Assembly (NCBI RefSeq): GCF_904846415.1
Contig: NZ_CAJHAR010000030.1
Span: forward strand, 1-47,542
Direction: 5' to 3'
Length of the DNA: 47,542 bases
DNA from: Psychrobacter piscatorii
GTDB taxonomy: Bacteria > Pseudomonadota > Gammaproteobacteria > Pseudomonadales > Moraxellaceae
Positions within the stretch are counted from its first letter, which is position 1. The number at the start of each line of letters is the position of its first letter. The translations under genes were made by a program, and so were the position numbers. Under the pieces are notes generated by a model. The model worked only from the letters and a program-made list of their open reading frames with translations, searched no databases and had not been told where the DNA came from. Shown piece after piece: positions 8,499 to 20,078 of the stretch.

Positions 8499-9229
8499 TA
8501 GTCTGACTCCTTGCGCGTAACTTTGTTCGCACCTGTTTTCATGCCTACCTTCATACCAACATAGTCATGCGGGTCAACATCTTTATATTCATAAGGCTTA
8601 GCCATTTCTACGCCATCATGCTGTGTAAGCGTACTGTCATTGTCGTATTGTTTGATACTGCCTACACTTGGCTGAAAGTCTTGACTCGCATGACCGACGA
8701 TCTCTTCATCAATTGACTCTTTACCTAAGTGATATGCCGCCACCAAAGCCGCTAGTAGTAATAAAGCTGCAATTTCAACCAGCATGATATATTTAGTAAA
8801 CAGTACCGTACCCACTGCTTTGGCAGAGATAGTCGTGCCACCCATCATGACTGCTTCATCATGATTAAGACCAATCATTGCATAGAGCACAACGGCAATG
8901 ATTATCGTCAATCCTGTCGGTATCCCCCAAGTGCCCGCATCGAGCCAACGCTCTTCGCGCTCGTCATTACTCATGCCCAAGTTCAGCATCATAATGACAA
9001 AGACAAATAGCACCATAATGGCACCAGCATAAACGACAATCTCTAACGCACCCGCAAACGGCGCACCTAATACAAAAAATATCCCAGCGATTGCCAGTAA
9101 CGATACAATCATCGATAAGATAGCATGCACTGGATTGGCCTGAGTCACGACGCGCAGACTGGCAAATATTGCCACTGCTGCAAGCGAATAAAACCCAGCC
9201 AGTTCAGGATGGTTCAAAATATTCATCAT
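8498..9229 (-). CDS. nuoJ: NADH-quinone oxidoreductase subunit J with extended tail
   Basis: The first 170 or so residues form the five-helix NuoJ core, with [21 protein letters not shown] as the most conserved segment. The total of 243 residues exceeds the usual 165-185. The extra part is a soluble tail of roughly 65 residues from [10 protein letters not shown] to the end, rich in D, K and polar residues, probably cytoplasmic. It overlaps nuoI by ATGA at its start and nuoK at its stop. The role of the tail is unknown. Confidence 0.95.
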   Translation of the reverse strand: MMNILNHPELAGFYSLAAVAIFASLRVVTQANPVHAILSMIVSLLAIAGIFFVLGAPFAGALEIVVYAGAIMVLFVFVIMMLNLGMSNDEREERWLDAGTWGIPTGLTIIIAVVLYAMIGLNHDEAVMMGGTTISAKAVGTVLFTKYIMLVEIAALLLLAALVAAYHLGKESIDEEIVGHASQDFQPSVGSIKQYDNDSTLTQHDGVEMAKPYEYKDVDPHDYVGMKVGMKTGANKVTRKESD

Positions 9230-9774
9230 GGTAGCAAGCTCCTTAGATCAATCGGTGCAGACTCATTTTGTGCTGCGCCTTTTGGTTTGTCCGCTACCGC
9301 CATACCTGTCACACGATAATAGTTATAATCAGGGTATTTACCTGGTCCTGAAATAAGCAAATGCTCTTTTTCATAGACCAAATCTTGGCGCTTATATTCA
9401 CCCAATTCAAAATCTGGGGTCATTTGAATCGCTGTCGTTGGACAGGCTTCTTCACACAATCCACAAAAAATACAGCGTGAGAAGTTAATACGGAAAAACT
9501 CTGGATACCAGCGTCCATCTTCACGCTCGGCTTTTTGTAATGAGATACACCCTACCGGACATGCTACCGCACACAAGTTACAAGCAACACAGCGCTCGTC
9601 TCCATCAGGATCACGCGTGAGGACAATACGTCCACGAAAACGCGGCGGTACAGGTACCGGCTCTTCAGGATAAAGGATGGTGTCACGCGGTCTGAGCGCA
9701 TGACTATTGACCATCCACATGCTGCGGACAATGGTAAATATACCAATGACGGTCTTTTTTATGGTAGTAAACAT
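9226..9774 (-). CDS. nuoI: NADH-quinone oxidoreductase subunit I
   Basis: This 182-residue peripheral-arm subunit carries two 4Fe-4S clusters (N6a and N6b) on the path towards quinone. Both ferredoxin motifs are complete: [15 protein letters not shown] and [15 protein letters not shown]. The N-terminal amphipathic segment ([20 protein letters not shown]) should lie on the membrane. AAGGAT precedes the ATG at a suitable distance. The stop overlaps the nuoJ start as ATGA. Confidence 0.97.
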   Translation of the reverse strand: MFTTIKKTVIGIFTIVRSMWMVNSHALRPRDTILYPEEPVPVPPRFRGRIVLTRDPDGDERCVACNLCAVACPVGCISLQKAEREDGRWYPEFFRINFSRCIFCGLCEEACPTTAIQMTPDFELGEYKRQDLVYEKEHLLISGPGKYPDYNYYRVTGMAVADKPKGAAQNESAPIDLRSLLP

Positions 9775-9829
9775 GGGATTATTATCCTTATCAGCTTTAC
9801 CCTAGTTCATCAGTGATGGCTAGTAATGA

Positions 9830-10873
9830 CTATAACGTTGGGGAAAAGATCAAAATGACCGCAGCAGTGATTAATAGATTAATCAGCGTTACTGGCAGAC
9901 ATACTTTCCAGCCAAAGTTCATCACCTGATCATAACGCGGACGCATGAGTGAGCCTCGAGCCAAAATAAACATGGTCATAAAGAACAGCGTTTTAATCAT
10001 GAACCAAAAAGCTGGTGGAATAAATGGGATATCTAAATTAAAGGGCGCAAGCCAACCGCCAAAGAACAAGCAAGTCATCAAGGCAGAAATCAAGACAACG
10101 TTGACATACTCACCAATGAAGAACATACCAAACTTCATACCCGAATATTCGACATGATAACCTTCAGCCAGTTCTTGCTCTGCTTCTGGTTGGTCAAATG
10201 GATGTCTATGCGTAACGGCCACGCCAGCCACGACAAAGGTCAAAAAGCCAAAGAACTGCGGAATAATATACCAGCCGTCGACTTGTGCTTCGACAATGGC
10301 ACGCAAGTTAAATGAACCTGTTAGTGCAACAACGCCCATCAACGACAAACCTAAAAACACTTCGTAACTGATCGTCTGTGCAGCTGAGCGCAAACCACCG
10401 AGTAGCGAGAATTTGTTGGCAGAGGCCCAACCACCGAACATCACCGCATAGACAGCAATACCCGCCATAGCAAAGAAAAACAAAATACCAATATCCCAAT
10501 CAACCACGCCAAGTGTTGGTGAGATAGGAATAATGGCAAATGAAGCCAAGGCAGTAAACATTGCAACCGCAGGTGCCAACGTGAACATAAACTTATCGGT
10601 AAAGTTTGGTGTCCAATCCTCTTTAAAGAAGATTTTTAGCATATCGGCGACCAACTGCAACGAACCAAAAGGTCCAACGCGGTTTGGACCATAACGGTCT
10701 TGCCATAATGCCAGCATACGGCGTTCATAAACAATCATCATCGCGGCAACCAATACCACGACTAAAAAGATGACTAGCGATTGACCCACCAAAAACAAAA
10801 TAGACCAAGTATCAAAGCTCATGCTATTGGCCAAAAAGCTTGGCACATCAGGGATAATACGGGTAACTTGCAT
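9830..10873 (-). CDS. nuoH: NADH-quinone oxidoreductase subunit H
   Basis: This 347-residue membrane subunit forms the base of the quinone chamber. Conserved family sequence is seen in [20 protein letters not shown], in [15 protein letters not shown], and in the acidic loop [20 protein letters not shown] that links quinone reduction to pumping. A strong GGAGGT ribosome site precedes the ATG, which starts one base after the nuoG stop (TAATATG). Length and topology are normal. Confidence 0.97.
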   Translation of the reverse strand: MQVTRIIPDVPSFLANSMSFDTWSILFLVGQSLVIFLVVVLVAAMMIVYERRMLALWQDRYGPNRVGPFGSLQLVADMLKIFFKEDWTPNFTDKFMFTLAPAVAMFTALASFAIIPISPTLGVVDWDIGILFFFAMAGIAVYAVMFGGWASANKFSLLGGLRSAAQTISYEVFLGLSLMGVVALTGSFNLRAIVEAQVDGWYIIPQFFGFLTFVVAGVAVTHRHPFDQPEAEQELAEGYHVEYSGMKFGMFFIGEYVNVVLISALMTCLFFGGWLAPFNLDIPFIPPAFWFMIKTLFFMTMFILARGSLMRPRYDQVMNFGWKVCLPVTLINLLITAAVILIFSPTL

Positions 10874-10874
10874 A

Positions 10875-13800
10875 TTACACCTCCTGTGTGGTGGTCGGCG
10901 CTGCGTTCATTTGCGCTGTATCGTTATTGTTCATCATGTCGTTAGCCATGCTACCCATCATCGTTACTGGTGCATCTACTCTACGTACCGACGCTGGCAT
11001 TGATGGGTGAATAATACTCACCTGTCCAACTGGATAACCGATACAGCCTTCTGCTAGATAACCAACCAGCTGTACTGGCAAAGTGATTTGTTGCTTGTCA
11101 ATTTCAATCGCCAAGTAATCACCATCAGCAATACTCCAGTCTTTGGCATCATCTATACCGATACGCCATGTTGCAACTGGCAGCTGCTCTGCGACGATTG
11201 GGCTACGTGATGCCATCATTGAGCTGGCATAAATATTATGAACCGGTACCAGTTTCGCTTGGCCTTGCTGTAAGTCAGTAGTGTTTGCAGACATGGCTTC
11301 TGGCGCAACATATTGACGAGTGGCTAGACGCTCTAGCTGATCGAACAAACGCACCCCTGGATCACCATTTTTCAGATGACCGCCGACTTTGTCTTGGTAT
11401 TTGTTCCATGCTTGTGGTGAGTTCCAACCTGCTGCATTGGCAAAAGGAATCATCGAGCTGGGCGTTTCTTTACCGCTATAACCTTCCATTGAGAAAGTTA
11501 GACCAGTGTCCAAATCTTTTGGCTGCATTGGCTCGTGCACTGAGATTGGCGCGCGCATAGCAGTACGACCTGAATAACGACGCGGTTGACGCGCGATTTT
11601 CAGACCCGTTATACGGTAGTCAGCATCAGGCGCAGCACCTTTGATACCTGCAAGTTTAGGATGGGTGGCAATCAATGCATTGATAACATCATCTAGCTGC
11701 GTCCAGTCGACATCACGACCTTCAATGCTGCTATGCACAGCATGTATCCAACGCCAACCTTCTTTAATACTGCTCATCGGATGGTAGTATTCGTTATCAT
11801 AAACTTGGAAGAAGCGCTGCGCACGGCCTTCAGCTGATATCAATGTACCATCCGCTTCTGCAAAGCTTGCCGCTGGCAATACGATATCGACGTCTTTATG
11901 CCAATCAAGGAGCTGATGATCTAACGCGATGACCGTTTTATCAGTCAGTAGCTGCGTCAATTTATTGGCGTCAATCGCATCTGTTAGCTGGTTTTCTGCA
12001 ACCACAACCACATCGTAATCAGTGGCTAGCAGCTCTTCAACTGACTGACCGCCAAGCATACAAACGCCCATGCTATTGGCATCAGGAACCGTTAGGTAGA
12101 TACCTGCTTGTGCCTGATACTTGTTATTTACTTCTTTTAATTCAAGGTTTTCAGCAGGCTCACGCTCGACATCATCCTGCGCTTCTGTATTTACGCCCGT
12201 TTCAGGTTTGTTTGGCTTAGCAGATAAATCTTGGTCTTCTTCAGGCTGGTCATTAGCCGCTTTCGCTTGCGCTGCTTGTACTTTGGCATTATGTGCCTCG
12301 ACCTGCTGCTGCTCAGTCGCTTTGATTGCCGCGCGTTTTTGGGTCAACGCTTGGGTAATCTGTGCTGCTGCTTCTATCAATGCGGTAGAAGACAAGCTAC
12401 TACCCGAGACAACTAAAGGCTTATCGGCTTGAATCAAGTCATAAGCGATTTGCTGTGCCAACGCTTGCATACCGTCAGTTTCAGCACTAGCATCAGCTGC
12501 TTGTGGGTCTGTTATGTCTGCTAAATCATCAGCGAAATTAGCAATTTCATCAGCGACTTTGAAGCCAAGTTTAATGATGTCTTCAGGTGTCGCAACTACG
12601 CTCACTTTACTGATGTCTTCTAGCTTTGTTTGCGTTACATCGATGACATAGACTGGGCTTAACGCATCTTGGGCAATACGTTTGACTGGTTCAGCAAGCC
12701 ACGGCTGCGTTTGCAATGCCGCTGCCATTTTCAAGCCTTCATTTTTTGCGGCTTGACGTACTGACAGCGCGACACGTGATGAAGTTTGAGTGATATCTTC
12801 ACCTAATACGAGCACTGCATCATGCGTTTCGATATCGGTCATGCTAGGGTTATAAATGCCTTCAGTGCTCAGCACTTCGATGCATTTATTGACCAGTGCT
12901 TGCTGCTGATGATTCAGACCTGTTGAAAAGTTATCAAAGCCGACCAGATTTTTTAGCGCAAAGTTAGTCTCTAAACTGGCACGTGGTGAGCCAATTCCGA
13001 TAACTTTTTTATCTTTGAGTCGTTTGATGGTCTCATCAAGTGCGTAGTCAATATTGATTTTGACATGCTTATCATTGATACGTTCAAGCGCTTGGGTTGG
13101 ACGATCATCACGATTGACATAGCCATAACCAAAGCGGCCACGGTCACATAAGAAATAGCGGTTTACTTCGCCGTTATAACGGTTTTCGATACGGCGCAAT
13201 TCACCATAACGCTCGCCCGGTGAGATATTACAACCAGCTGAGCAACCATGACAGATGCTTGGCGCATACTGCATATCCCATTTACGGTTGTAGCGCTCAG
13301 AATGAGTTTTATCAGTAAACACACCGGTTGGGCAGACTTCGGTTAAGTTGCCTGAAAATTCGCTTTCAAACTGACCATCTTTATCACGACCAAAATAGAC
13401 GCGATTATTTGAGCCATAAACACCCAAATCTTCGCCGCCTGCGTAGTCTTTATAAAAACGTACACAACGATAGCAAGCGATACAACGGTTCATCTCATGC
13501 GCGATGAATGGACCAAGCTCTTGGTTGTGGTGCGTGCGCTTGGTAAAGCGATAGCGACGACGGCTATGACCTGACATATAGGTCATGTCTTGCAAGTGAC
13601 AATGTCCACCTTCTTCACAAGTTGGACAGTCATGCGGATGGTTGGTCATAAGTAGCTCAACCATCGACTTGCGGAATGCTTTGGCTTCATCGTCAGTCAC
13701 AGAGATGTACATATCATCGCCAGGAGCGACCATACATGACATGACTAGGCGACCGCGACCCGCTTCCATATCGTCTTTATTCTGGAATTGCTTGACCGCG

Positions 13801-13943
13801 CACTGACGGCACGAGCCTACTGAGCCAAGAGCTGGATGATAACAAAAATACGGCACATCAATGCCAAGTGATAAGCAGGCTTGTAGTAAGTTGTCTGCAC
13901 TATCTACTTCGACAGTGGTTCCATCAATATGTATGACTGCCAT
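10875..13943 (-). CDS. nuoG: NADH-quinone oxidoreductase subunit G, enlarged
   Basis: This is the large iron-sulfur subunit of the peripheral arm. The N-terminal 2Fe-2S ferredoxin domain ([11 protein letters not shown]), the HxxxC-type cluster region ([17 protein letters not shown]), [11 protein letters not shown] and the optional N7 cluster motif CHGCSAGC are all present, followed by a molybdopterin-oxidoreductase-like fold. At 1022 residues it is about 110 longer than typical NuoG. Most of the excess is a charged low-complexity insert at roughly residues 534-611, rich in A, Q, E, K and P, likely a surface loop. AAGGAG precedes the ATG. The C terminus is Met/Asn/Thr-rich. Confidence 0.96.
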   Translation of the reverse strand: MAVIHIDGTTVEVDSADNLLQACLSLGIDVPYFCYHPALGSVGSCRQCAVKQFQNKDDMEAGRGRLVMSCMVAPGDDMYISVTDDEAKAFRKSMVELLMTNHPHDCPTCEEGGHCHLQDMTYMSGHSRRRYRFTKRTHHNQELGPFIAHEMNRCIACYRCVRFYKDYAGGEDLGVYGSNNRVYFGRDKDGQFESEFSGNLTEVCPTGVFTDKTHSERYNRKWDMQYAPSICHGCSAGCNISPGERYGELRRIENRYNGEVNRYFLCDRGRFGYGYVNRDDRPTQALERINDKHVKINIDYALDETIKRLKDKKVIGIGSPRASLETNFALKNLVGFDNFSTGLNHQQQALVNKCIEVLSTEGIYNPSMTDIETHDAVLVLGEDITQTSSRVALSVRQAAKNEGLKMAAALQTQPWLAEPVKRIAQDALSPVYVIDVTQTKLEDISKVSVVATPEDIIKLGFKVADEIANFADDLADITDPQAADASAETDGMQALAQQIAYDLIQADKPLVVSGSSLSSTALIEAAAQITQALTQKRAAIKATEQQQVEAHNAKVQAAQAKAANDQPEEDQDLSAKPNKPETGVNTEAQDDVEREPAENLELKEVNNKYQAQAGIYLTVPDANSMGVCMLGGQSVEELLATDYDVVVVAENQLTDAIDANKLTQLLTDKTVIALDHQLLDWHKDVDIVLPAASFAEADGTLISAEGRAQRFFQVYDNEYYHPMSSIKEGWRWIHAVHSSIEGRDVDWTQLDDVINALIATHPKLAGIKGAAPDADYRITGLKIARQPRRYSGRTAMRAPISVHEPMQPKDLDTGLTFSMEGYSGKETPSSMIPFANAAGWNSPQAWNKYQDKVGGHLKNGDPGVRLFDQLERLATRQYVAPEAMSANTTDLQQGQAKLVPVHNIYASSMMASRSPIVAEQLPVATWRIGIDDAKDWSIADGDYLAIEIDKQQITLPVQLVGYLAEGCIGYPVGQVSIIHPSMPASVRRVDAPVTMMGSMANDMMNNNDTAQMNAAPTTTQEV

Positions 13944-13953
13944 GCCGCTCTCC

Positions 13954-15378
13954 TTATTTCACTACTGGCTGTTGGTTGGCTGCAGCATCAATAACATCGA
14001 CACCAACCGCCTGCGCGATTTTTTGATCAAACTCTGGACGGAAATATTTAATCGCACTCATCAGTGGTTCCATCGCACCTGGGGCATGCGCACAGAACGT
14101 CTTACCAATCCATAAGTCACGCGTCAGGCCTTCTAGTTTTTCTACATCGCCCACTTGCCCTTCACCATCATTGATGGCGGTAAGCAGCTTGACGCCCCAC
14201 GGTAGACCATCACGGCATGGCGTACACCAACCGCATGACTCGCGCTGAAAGAAAATCTCAAGATTACGAAGTAGTGGCACCATGTCTTGTGATTCATCAA
14301 CGACCATAATCAGACCTGTACCCATACGGCTACCCGCATTTTGAATGGTGTCAAAATCTACCACCACATCCAAATGTTCTGCGGTCAAAAAGTCAGTCGA
14401 GGCGCCACCAGGGAGCCACGCTTTGAGAGTTTTACCATCTTTCATACCACCCGCTAAATCTTCAATGATTTCGCGTGCCGTATAACCAAATGGTAATTCC
14501 CAAAGACCTGGATCATTAACTAAACCTGAACAGCCGAATAGTTTGGTGCCTGGCGTTTTACTTTTGCCTTTGATTTCAGATAACGACTGATACCACTCGA
14601 CCCCATGATTCAAAATCGCTGGCATATTACATAAAGTCTCAACGTTATTAACAACGGTTGGACGACCCCATGCACCAGAAATTTGTGGGAATGGCGGTTT
14701 GGTACGTGGGTTAGCACGGCGGCCTTCTAGACAGTTAATCAGCGCTGTTTCTTCACCGCAGATATAACGTCCAGCGCCAGTATGTACATGCAGATTGAAG
14801 CTAAAATCTGAGCCTAAAATATTGTCGCCCATCAGATTATTGGCCAAGCATTCTTCGATAGCAGCGACCAAGCGCTCAGCGGCTAAGACATACTCACCGC
14901 GGATAAAGATATAACCGTCAGTGGCACCGATAGCATGAGCAGTAATTAGCATACCTTCGATAAGCTGAAACGGTAAGCGCTCCATTAATAGGCGATCTTT
15001 AAACGTACCCGGCTCCATCTCATCCGCATTACAGATGAGATAACGCGGCAAACCGTCTGGTGGCGACATAAATGACCATTTGAGACCCGCGTTAAAGCCT
15101 GCACCACCGCGACCTCGAACATTGGCCGCTTTGATCATATTGCCGACATCTTTAGGCGATTTAGATAGCGCTTCTTTTAGACCCGTAAAGCCTTTTAGAG
15201 ACTCATAAGTGGCTAAATCAAGCACGGCATCATGATGTGCCAAACGCCACGTCAAAGGCTTGGTTTCGCTAGTGGCTGTCGCTTTATCACCGTAAATTGG
15301 AACACGCTGTGCATTCAGCTGGCTTGGCGCTTGGCCTTGACCGCGACGAGCAATCTGCTCTGAAATCGTTAAACTCAT
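13954..15378 (-). CDS. nuoF: NADH-quinone oxidoreductase subunit F
   Basis: This 474-residue subunit binds NADH and FMN and carries cluster N3; it is where electrons enter complex I. The glycine-rich FMN/NADH site is seen as [14 protein letters not shown], with [13 protein letters not shown] and [14 protein letters not shown] downstream. The N3 ligands are in [12 protein letters not shown] and [11 protein letters not shown]. The start overlaps the nuoE stop (ATGA). The length is slightly above the usual 430-450, from a short N-terminal extension. Confidence 0.97.
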   Translation of the reverse strand: MSLTISEQIARRGQGQAPSQLNAQRVPIYGDKATATSETKPLTWRLAHHDAVLDLATYESLKGFTGLKEALSKSPKDVGNMIKAANVRGRGGAGFNAGLKWSFMSPPDGLPRYLICNADEMEPGTFKDRLLMERLPFQLIEGMLITAHAIGATDGYIFIRGEYVLAAERLVAAIEECLANNLMGDNILGSDFSFNLHVHTGAGRYICGEETALINCLEGRRANPRTKPPFPQISGAWGRPTVVNNVETLCNMPAILNHGVEWYQSLSEIKGKSKTPGTKLFGCSGLVNDPGLWELPFGYTAREIIEDLAGGMKDGKTLKAWLPGGASTDFLTAEHLDVVVDFDTIQNAGSRMGTGLIMVVDESQDMVPLLRNLEIFFQRESCGWCTPCRDGLPWGVKLLTAINDGEGQVGDVEKLEGLTRDLWIGKTFCAHAPGAMEPLMSAIKYFRPEFDQKIAQAVGVDVIDAAANQQPVVK

Positions 15379-15908
15379 GCGTATAGCTCCAATAATTGCG
15401 CGACCTCAGATGGCTGGACAGGGCCGTAAGTGTCTTCATCAATCAGTACCGCTGGTCCCTTATCACAGTTGCCCAAGCAGCAAATTGGCAATAGGGTAAA
15501 ACGTCCGTCAGCAGTTGTCTGACCATACTCAATACCCAGCTGTGATCTAATCTCAGCTGACAGCGCTTCATAACCTGTCAAATAACAAGCCACGGAGTCA
15601 CATATGAGAATCACATGGCGACCGACAGGCTGGCGATAAATACGGTTAAAGAAAGTCGCAACTCCGTCCATGTCTGACATCGGGATATCTAGGATATTGG
15701 CAATGGCATTTGCTTGCGCATCATCGACCCAGCCGTTACGCTTTTGCACGATTTTTAGCGCATCTAATGAGGCAGCACGCGCCTGTGGGTAATGGTGCAT
15801 AAACTCATGAATGGCAGCAATTTCATCACTAGTGAGAATGCTTTCCACATCTACTTTTGGCATTTTGTCGGAAACAATTTTCATAATCTTCTGTCTTTCC
15901 TCACTCAT
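15375..15908 (-). CDS. nuoE: NADH-quinone oxidoreductase subunit E
   Basis: This thioredoxin-fold 2Fe-2S subunit (cluster N1a) partners NuoF. The ligand cysteines are seen in [10 protein letters not shown] and [10 protein letters not shown]. From the first ATG it is 177 residues; starting at the ATG at 15884 (MKIVSDKM) would give 169, and the GAGGA inside the first codons could serve that start. No good ribosome site precedes the outer ATG. A 144-bp gap separates it from nuoCD, after which spacing in the operon becomes tight. Confidence 0.96.
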   Translation of the reverse strand: MSEERQKIMKIVSDKMPKVDVESILTSDEIAAIHEFMHHYPQARAASLDALKIVQKRNGWVDDAQANAIANILDIPMSDMDGVATFFNRIYRQPVGRHVILICDSVACYLTGYEALSAEIRSQLGIEYGQTTADGRFTLLPICCLGNCDKGPAVLIDEDTYGPVQPSEVAQLLELYA

Positions 15909-16052
15909 CCTGCTCTATCACAAGCCAATATCAGTCTGATTGAAACTGTGGTTATATCGACAAGTGACAGCATTTTGGTGTGCCATCAGGCAATAATATA
16001 TTGATGAACAAATACTTTTGAAGCAGCGGTTTTAACCTTAAAGATCAAGATC

Positions 16053-17828
16053 TTAACGATCGCAATCCGCCATCACAATATCAATCGATGCCAAATACAT
16101 AATGGCATCAGAAACCAGCGAGCCATTAATGACCGACGGCATCTGTTGCAAATGCGCAAATGTCGGCGTACGAATACGGGTGCGATAGCTCATCGTGGCC
16201 TTGTCTGAGGTGATGTAATAACTATTCAGACCTTTAGTCGCCTCGACGATCGTCGTACATTCGCCTGCTGGCATCACAGGACCCCAAGATACCGAGATAA
16301 AGTGGTTAATCAGCGTTTCGATATCATTTAGCGTACGGTCTTTCGGCGGTGGTACAGCCAGTGGATGATCCGCTTTGTAAGGGCCTTGCGGCATATTATC
16401 CATACATTGACGGATGATACGTAATGACTGACGCATCTCTTCGACTTTGACCATACAGCGATCATACGCATCGCCGTTGTAGCCAACTGGCACTTCAAAA
16501 TCGTAATTCTCATAGCCCATGTATGGACGCGCTTTACGCAGATCAAAGTCAACGCCCGTCGCACGCAGACCAGCGCCCGTCACGCCCCAAGCAAGTGCTT
16601 GCTTGGCATTATATTGAGCAACCCCTTGGGTACGGCCTTTGAGCACGCTGTTTTGTAATGCCGCTTTGACATATTCGTCCAAGCGTTTTGGCATCCAATC
16701 TAAGAACTCACGAACCAAACGCTGCCAGCCACGTGGCAGATCAGCAGCCGTACCGCCAATACGGAACCAAGCTGGATGCATACGATAGCCAGTCACGGCT
16801 TCGATGACGTCATAGGCTTTTTGGCGATCGGTAAACATATAGAATACAGGGGTCATACCGCCCGCATCCTGAATGAACGTACCGACGAATAGTAAGTTAT
16901 TGGTAATACGGAAAAACTCACTCATCATCACGCGAATGGTCTCAGCGCGCGGCGGCACGGTGATTCCAGCAAGCTTTTCGACCGACATGATATATGGCAG
17001 CTCATTCATTACACCGCCAAGATAATCGATACGGTCGGTATAAGGAATAAATGAATGCCATGTTTGACGCTCAGCCATCTTTTCTGCGCCGCGATGGTGA
17101 TAGCCGATATCTGGGATACAATCGACGACTTCTTCACCATCCAACTGTAGCACCAAGCGAAACGCGCCGTGAGCAGAGGGATGGTTAGGACCGATGTTCA
17201 AGAACATAAAGTCTTCATCACGACCTGAGCGCTTCATGCCCCACTCTTCTGGGACAAAACGTAGGTTTTCTTGCTCGTATTGTTGCTTGGCGGTATTCAA
17301 GAAGTACGGAGTAAATTCAGTCGCACGCGCATGATACTCTTTACGCAGTGGGTGACCTTCCCAGTATTTTGGTAATAAAATACGGGTCAAATGCGGATGA
17401 CCTGTAAAGACAATGCCAAACATATCCCACACTTCGCGCTCATACCAGTTGGCATTTGGCCAAATATTGGTAGCGCTTGGAACATTGAGATCATCTTCGC
17501 TCAGCGCGACCTTGACACGTATATCACTATTGCGCTCAAGCGACATTAAGTGGTAAAACACCGTAAAGTCACTGTCAGGCAAACCCGCACGATGCTGGCG
17601 TAAACGCTCATCTATCGCTGATAAGTCAAATAGCATAACGTATGGCTGAGGCAGTTTGCGCAAAAATAAGAGAACGTCTAATAAATCAGCACGCGCCACC
17701 CAAACCGTTGGAATCTCATCCACAGTGTGCTGCACGACAAATTTACCAGCGTACTTCTGCTCAAGCTCTGTGATGACTGCTGGGATAGGCTTAATATTAG
17801 GATCTGTGTTTTCGACTACCGTGACCAT
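16053..17828 (-). CDS. nuoCD: NADH-quinone oxidoreductase, fused subunits C and D
   Basis: A single 591-residue chain joins NuoC (about residues 1-185; [20 protein letters not shown] and LRKEYH are diagnostic) to NuoD (from about 205; [34 protein letters not shown]). The NuoD half forms the quinone-binding site with NuoB. The fusion is known in many gamma-proteobacteria, including E. coli, and is not an assembly error. AAGGAA lies before the ATG at a slightly long spacing. The gap of 148 bp on the nuoB side holds tandem repeats. Confidence 0.97.
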   Translation of the reverse strand: MVTVVENTDPNIKPIPAVITELEQKYAGKFVVQHTVDEIPTVWVARADLLDVLLFLRKLPQPYVMLFDLSAIDERLRQHRAGLPDSDFTVFYHLMSLERNSDIRVKVALSEDDLNVPSATNIWPNANWYEREVWDMFGIVFTGHPHLTRILLPKYWEGHPLRKEYHARATEFTPYFLNTAKQQYEQENLRFVPEEWGMKRSGRDEDFMFLNIGPNHPSAHGAFRLVLQLDGEEVVDCIPDIGYHHRGAEKMAERQTWHSFIPYTDRIDYLGGVMNELPYIMSVEKLAGITVPPRAETIRVMMSEFFRITNNLLFVGTFIQDAGGMTPVFYMFTDRQKAYDVIEAVTGYRMHPAWFRIGGTAADLPRGWQRLVREFLDWMPKRLDEYVKAALQNSVLKGRTQGVAQYNAKQALAWGVTGAGLRATGVDFDLRKARPYMGYENYDFEVPVGYNGDAYDRCMVKVEEMRQSLRIIRQCMDNMPQGPYKADHPLAVPPPKDRTLNDIETLINHFISVSWGPVMPAGECTTIVEATKGLNSYYITSDKATMSYRTRIRTPTFAHLQQMPSVINGSLVSDAIMYLASIDIVMADCDR

Positions 17829-17851
17829 GAATGACGTATTCCTTCATTAAT

Positions 17852-17911
17852 CATAACTAAACTATGTCAACCATAACTGAGCTATGTTAATCATAACCGA
17901 ACTATGATAAG
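17852..17911. repeat. Three 20-bp tandem repeats between nuoCD and nuoB
   Basis: Units CATAACTAAACTATGTCAAC (17852), CATAACTGAGCTATGTTAAT (17872) and CATAACCGAACTATGATAAG (17892) follow head to tail with a few substitutions each. They lie in the untranslated gap upstream of nuoCD on the minus strand. Confidence 0.85.
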
Positions 17912-17941
17912 CGCATAAAATATTAAAGTTATTGCTGTGAA

Positions 17942-17987
17942 TCTAAATGCTATCTAAACTTAGATACTGTCTAAACTTAGATGCTGT
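17942..17987. repeat. 17-bp tandem repeats spanning the nuoB stop
   Basis: CTAAACTTAGATACTGT (17954-17970) and CTAAACTTAGATGCTGT (17971-17987) are adjacent near-copies, with a decayed third copy at 17942-17953. The unit at 17971-17987 contains the nuoB stop codon and the last codons of the gene, so the terminal coding sequence has been duplicated downstream. Confidence 0.85.
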
Positions 17988-18645
17988 CTGGGCTACGTAA
18001 GTTTTTGACAGCGATACGATCTGCTTGCTTACGGTCACGCTCAGGCGTCATTTGCGGCTGATAGACACCCTGCTCATTGACATGGATACCTAACGGACGA
18101 CGCTCTTTGGTGATAGATTCTTGCAATAACATCAAGCCTTGAATCAACGCTTCTGGACGCGGCGGACAGCCTGGTACATACACATCGACAGGGATGATTT
18201 TATCCACGCCTTGTACAACAGAGTAGATATCATACATACCGCCTGAGTTGGCACAGGCACCCATAGAGATGACCCATTTTGGCTCAAGCATTTGCTCATA
18301 AAGACGCTGAATAACAGGGGCCATCTTAACAAAGCAAGTACCGGCGACGATCATCACGTCTGCCTGACGAGGCGAGGCACGAATAACCTCTGCCCCAAAG
18401 CGTGACAAATCATGAACGGCGGTTAAGGTAGTGGCATATTCGACATAACAGCAAGACGTACCAAAGTTAAATGGCCAGAGTGAGTGCTTACGCCCCCAGT
18501 TTGCTGTCGAATGAACGAGGTCTTCGAGACGACCCATAAAGACGTTTTTATTCACTTCATCTTCGATAGGGTCACTGACCGTTTGGCGGGTCTGTGCAGG
18601 ATAGGTATCTGCATCAGGGTTGGCTTTTGTTAATGTGTATTTCAT
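17977..18645 (-). CDS. nuoB: NADH-quinone oxidoreductase subunit B
   Basis: This subunit holds the terminal cluster N2, which reduces quinone. The paired cysteines in [10 protein letters not shown], the third in VAGTCFVKM and the fourth in [14 protein letters not shown] are all present. The frame can be read from a TTG at 18654, but the ATG at 18645 ([11 protein letters not shown]) lies eight bases after AAGG and is preferred, giving 222 residues. It lies 179 bp downstream of nuoA. The stop is embedded in a 17-bp tandem repeat. Confidence 0.97.
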   Translation of the reverse strand: MKYTLTKANPDADTYPAQTRQTVSDPIEDEVNKNVFMGRLEDLVHSTANWGRKHSLWPFNFGTSCCYVEYATTLTAVHDLSRFGAEVIRASPRQADVMIVAGTCFVKMAPVIQRLYEQMLEPKWVISMGACANSGGMYDIYSVVQGVDKIIPVDVYVPGCPPRPEALIQGLMLLQESITKERRPLGIHVNEQGVYQPQMTPERDRKQADRIAVKNLRSPDSI

Positions 18646-18824
18646 AACATACAACCTTCATATTAGGCTTGGCGTGGCAATCATCTTGCTCGCGCTGTCG
18701 CCATAATTTTATTAATAATAAGTGGCTAATCATCAGCGATCATCGATATAAACAGGCTGGTGTCTTTATATCTTGCTGCCTGTCCTTTACAAAAACACCT
18801 AGCTGTTAAAACCATAAACTGGCA

Positions 18825-19448
18825 TTAACGCGCAGCTTTATCTTTTTGACTAGACGTCGCAAAGTCCACAGACGTCACATTACCTGTAGTATTAATATGA
18901 TCAATGTTTTGTAGATGACGGCGATTGGTCTCAATATTGTTTGAGACATTGATTTGACCGGATGATTGCGCAGGTACTTTACCAGTAGGATCGACCATCA
19001 GCTCGTGAGCACCATCAAACTTCGTGATATCTGCTAAGTTAAAGCCAGCAGGCGCGGCATATAAGCGTGCCTTTTTACGCAGTTTGTCAGCAGGTGCCCA
19101 GTTCATCGCACCCAAGCTCAGCTCATAAATCAAACCGATAATCAGAATAGTGATAAAGGTAGCAGCAGCGGCAAAACCAAGCCAGCCAGCCTCTCGTACT
19201 GACACAGAATACGCGTAGAGATACAGCGCCTCTAAATCGAAAATCACAAAGAAAATCGCGACCAAATAGAATTTAGCAGACAAACGAATACGGGCGTTGC
19301 CAGATCCGACAACACCCGCTTCAAATATCTCTTCTTTTTGTAAGCCTTGAGAGCGACCGCCAAGTAAACGCGGTACCACCAGCATAAAGACAACTAGCCC
19401 AATGGCGGCTAAGATAAAAGCAACTGCTGACCAATTAAAAGCAGACAT
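18825..19448 (-). CDS. nuoA: NADH-quinone oxidoreductase subunit A with long C-terminal tail
   Basis: The first 120 residues are typical NuoA: three membrane helices (about 8-28, 63-83 and 92-112) and the conserved FFVIFDLEALYLYAYSV. The family is usually 120-150 residues. This protein has 207 because of a soluble polar tail (about 122-207) rich in N, T, S and K, ending SSQKDKAAR. It is the first gene of the operon. AGGAG lies about 12 bases before the ATG. Confidence 0.95.
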   Translation of the reverse strand: MSAFNWSAVAFILAAIGLVVFMLVVPRLLGGRSQGLQKEEIFEAGVVGSGNARIRLSAKFYLVAIFFVIFDLEALYLYAYSVSVREAGWLGFAAAATFITILIIGLIYELSLGAMNWAPADKLRKKARLYAAPAGFNLADITKFDGAHELMVDPTGKVPAQSSGQINVSNNIETNRRHLQNIDHINTTGNVTSVDFATSSQKDKAAR

Positions 19449-19787
19449 GATAATACGTGCTCCTCACCCAATCGAGTGTTAGACACAGCGCAGGCACTGA
19501 CCCATTAAGGTCGCCTCACGACAGGTATAACGCAGACGAAAACACAAAGCAACTGTCATTCACTGACACTGTGTTTAAGTAACTGTCATTGAGTCACATG
19601 TTAGGTATTTTGCTGGTAATAACCAATTATCAAGCTTATTAACGACGATGTCAGACCTGACCAACTGTAGAGATTCCGGTATGCACGCGGATAAAGGCTG
19701 GTCGCCCAACGCATCTTCTAACAACGTAAGATCAACGTATTAAATCAATATCATATCTGACTGCGTACTTAATTGATTTAATAGCTC

Positions 19788-19816
19788 ATTACACGTGGTT
19801 AATAATGACGTGACAA
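19788..19816 (-). promoter_or_regulatory. Candidate sigma-70 promoter of the nuo operon
   Basis: On the minus strand TTGTCA (19816-19811) and TGTAAT (19793-19788) each match consensus at five of six positions and are separated by exactly 17 bp. The predicted start is near 19781, about 330 nt before the nuoA ATG. This is sequence-based inference. Confidence 0.5.
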
Positions 19817-20072
19817 CTGGCATAAATTATTTACGTACTATACGCATATCAGTGCCTAAAAGCTAGTTTTTAACTGTATTCGACGGTCATTTTCTATGAA
19901 ACAAAATGTGTTTTTTTTACCAAAAATTATGATATAGACGTTACCTTATATTAACCCCAAATCCATGCTTTGTTCGATACGCAAACGCTGTCACGCTATT
20001 CATCAAAAATCAAGTGCGCTCATACCCTATTTTCATCACCCAACTCCTCCCCCAAAGTGACCGTTTTTGCTT

Positions 20073-20078
20073 TATAAT
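20073..20078 (+). promoter_or_regulatory. Possible -10 element for rep
   Basis: A perfect TATAAT lies about 170 bp upstream of the rep start. No good -35 hexamer is found 16-18 bp upstream, so the assignment is weak. Confidence 0.3.

Noticed and set aside
12121..12432. Long plus-strand ORF inside nuoG (103 aa)
   Set aside because: It mirrors the low-complexity nuoG insert, has no ribosome site and no recognisable features; it is a shadow frame.
16053..17828. Possible frameshift or assembly fusion of nuoC and nuoD
   Set aside because: Both halves are complete and in one frame, and NuoCD fusions are a well-known normal form in gamma-proteobacteria.
17852..17987. CRISPR-like or iteron origin array in the nuoB-nuoCD gap
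   Set aside because: The repeats are head to tail without unique spacers, lie inside an operon, and no replication initiator gene is near.
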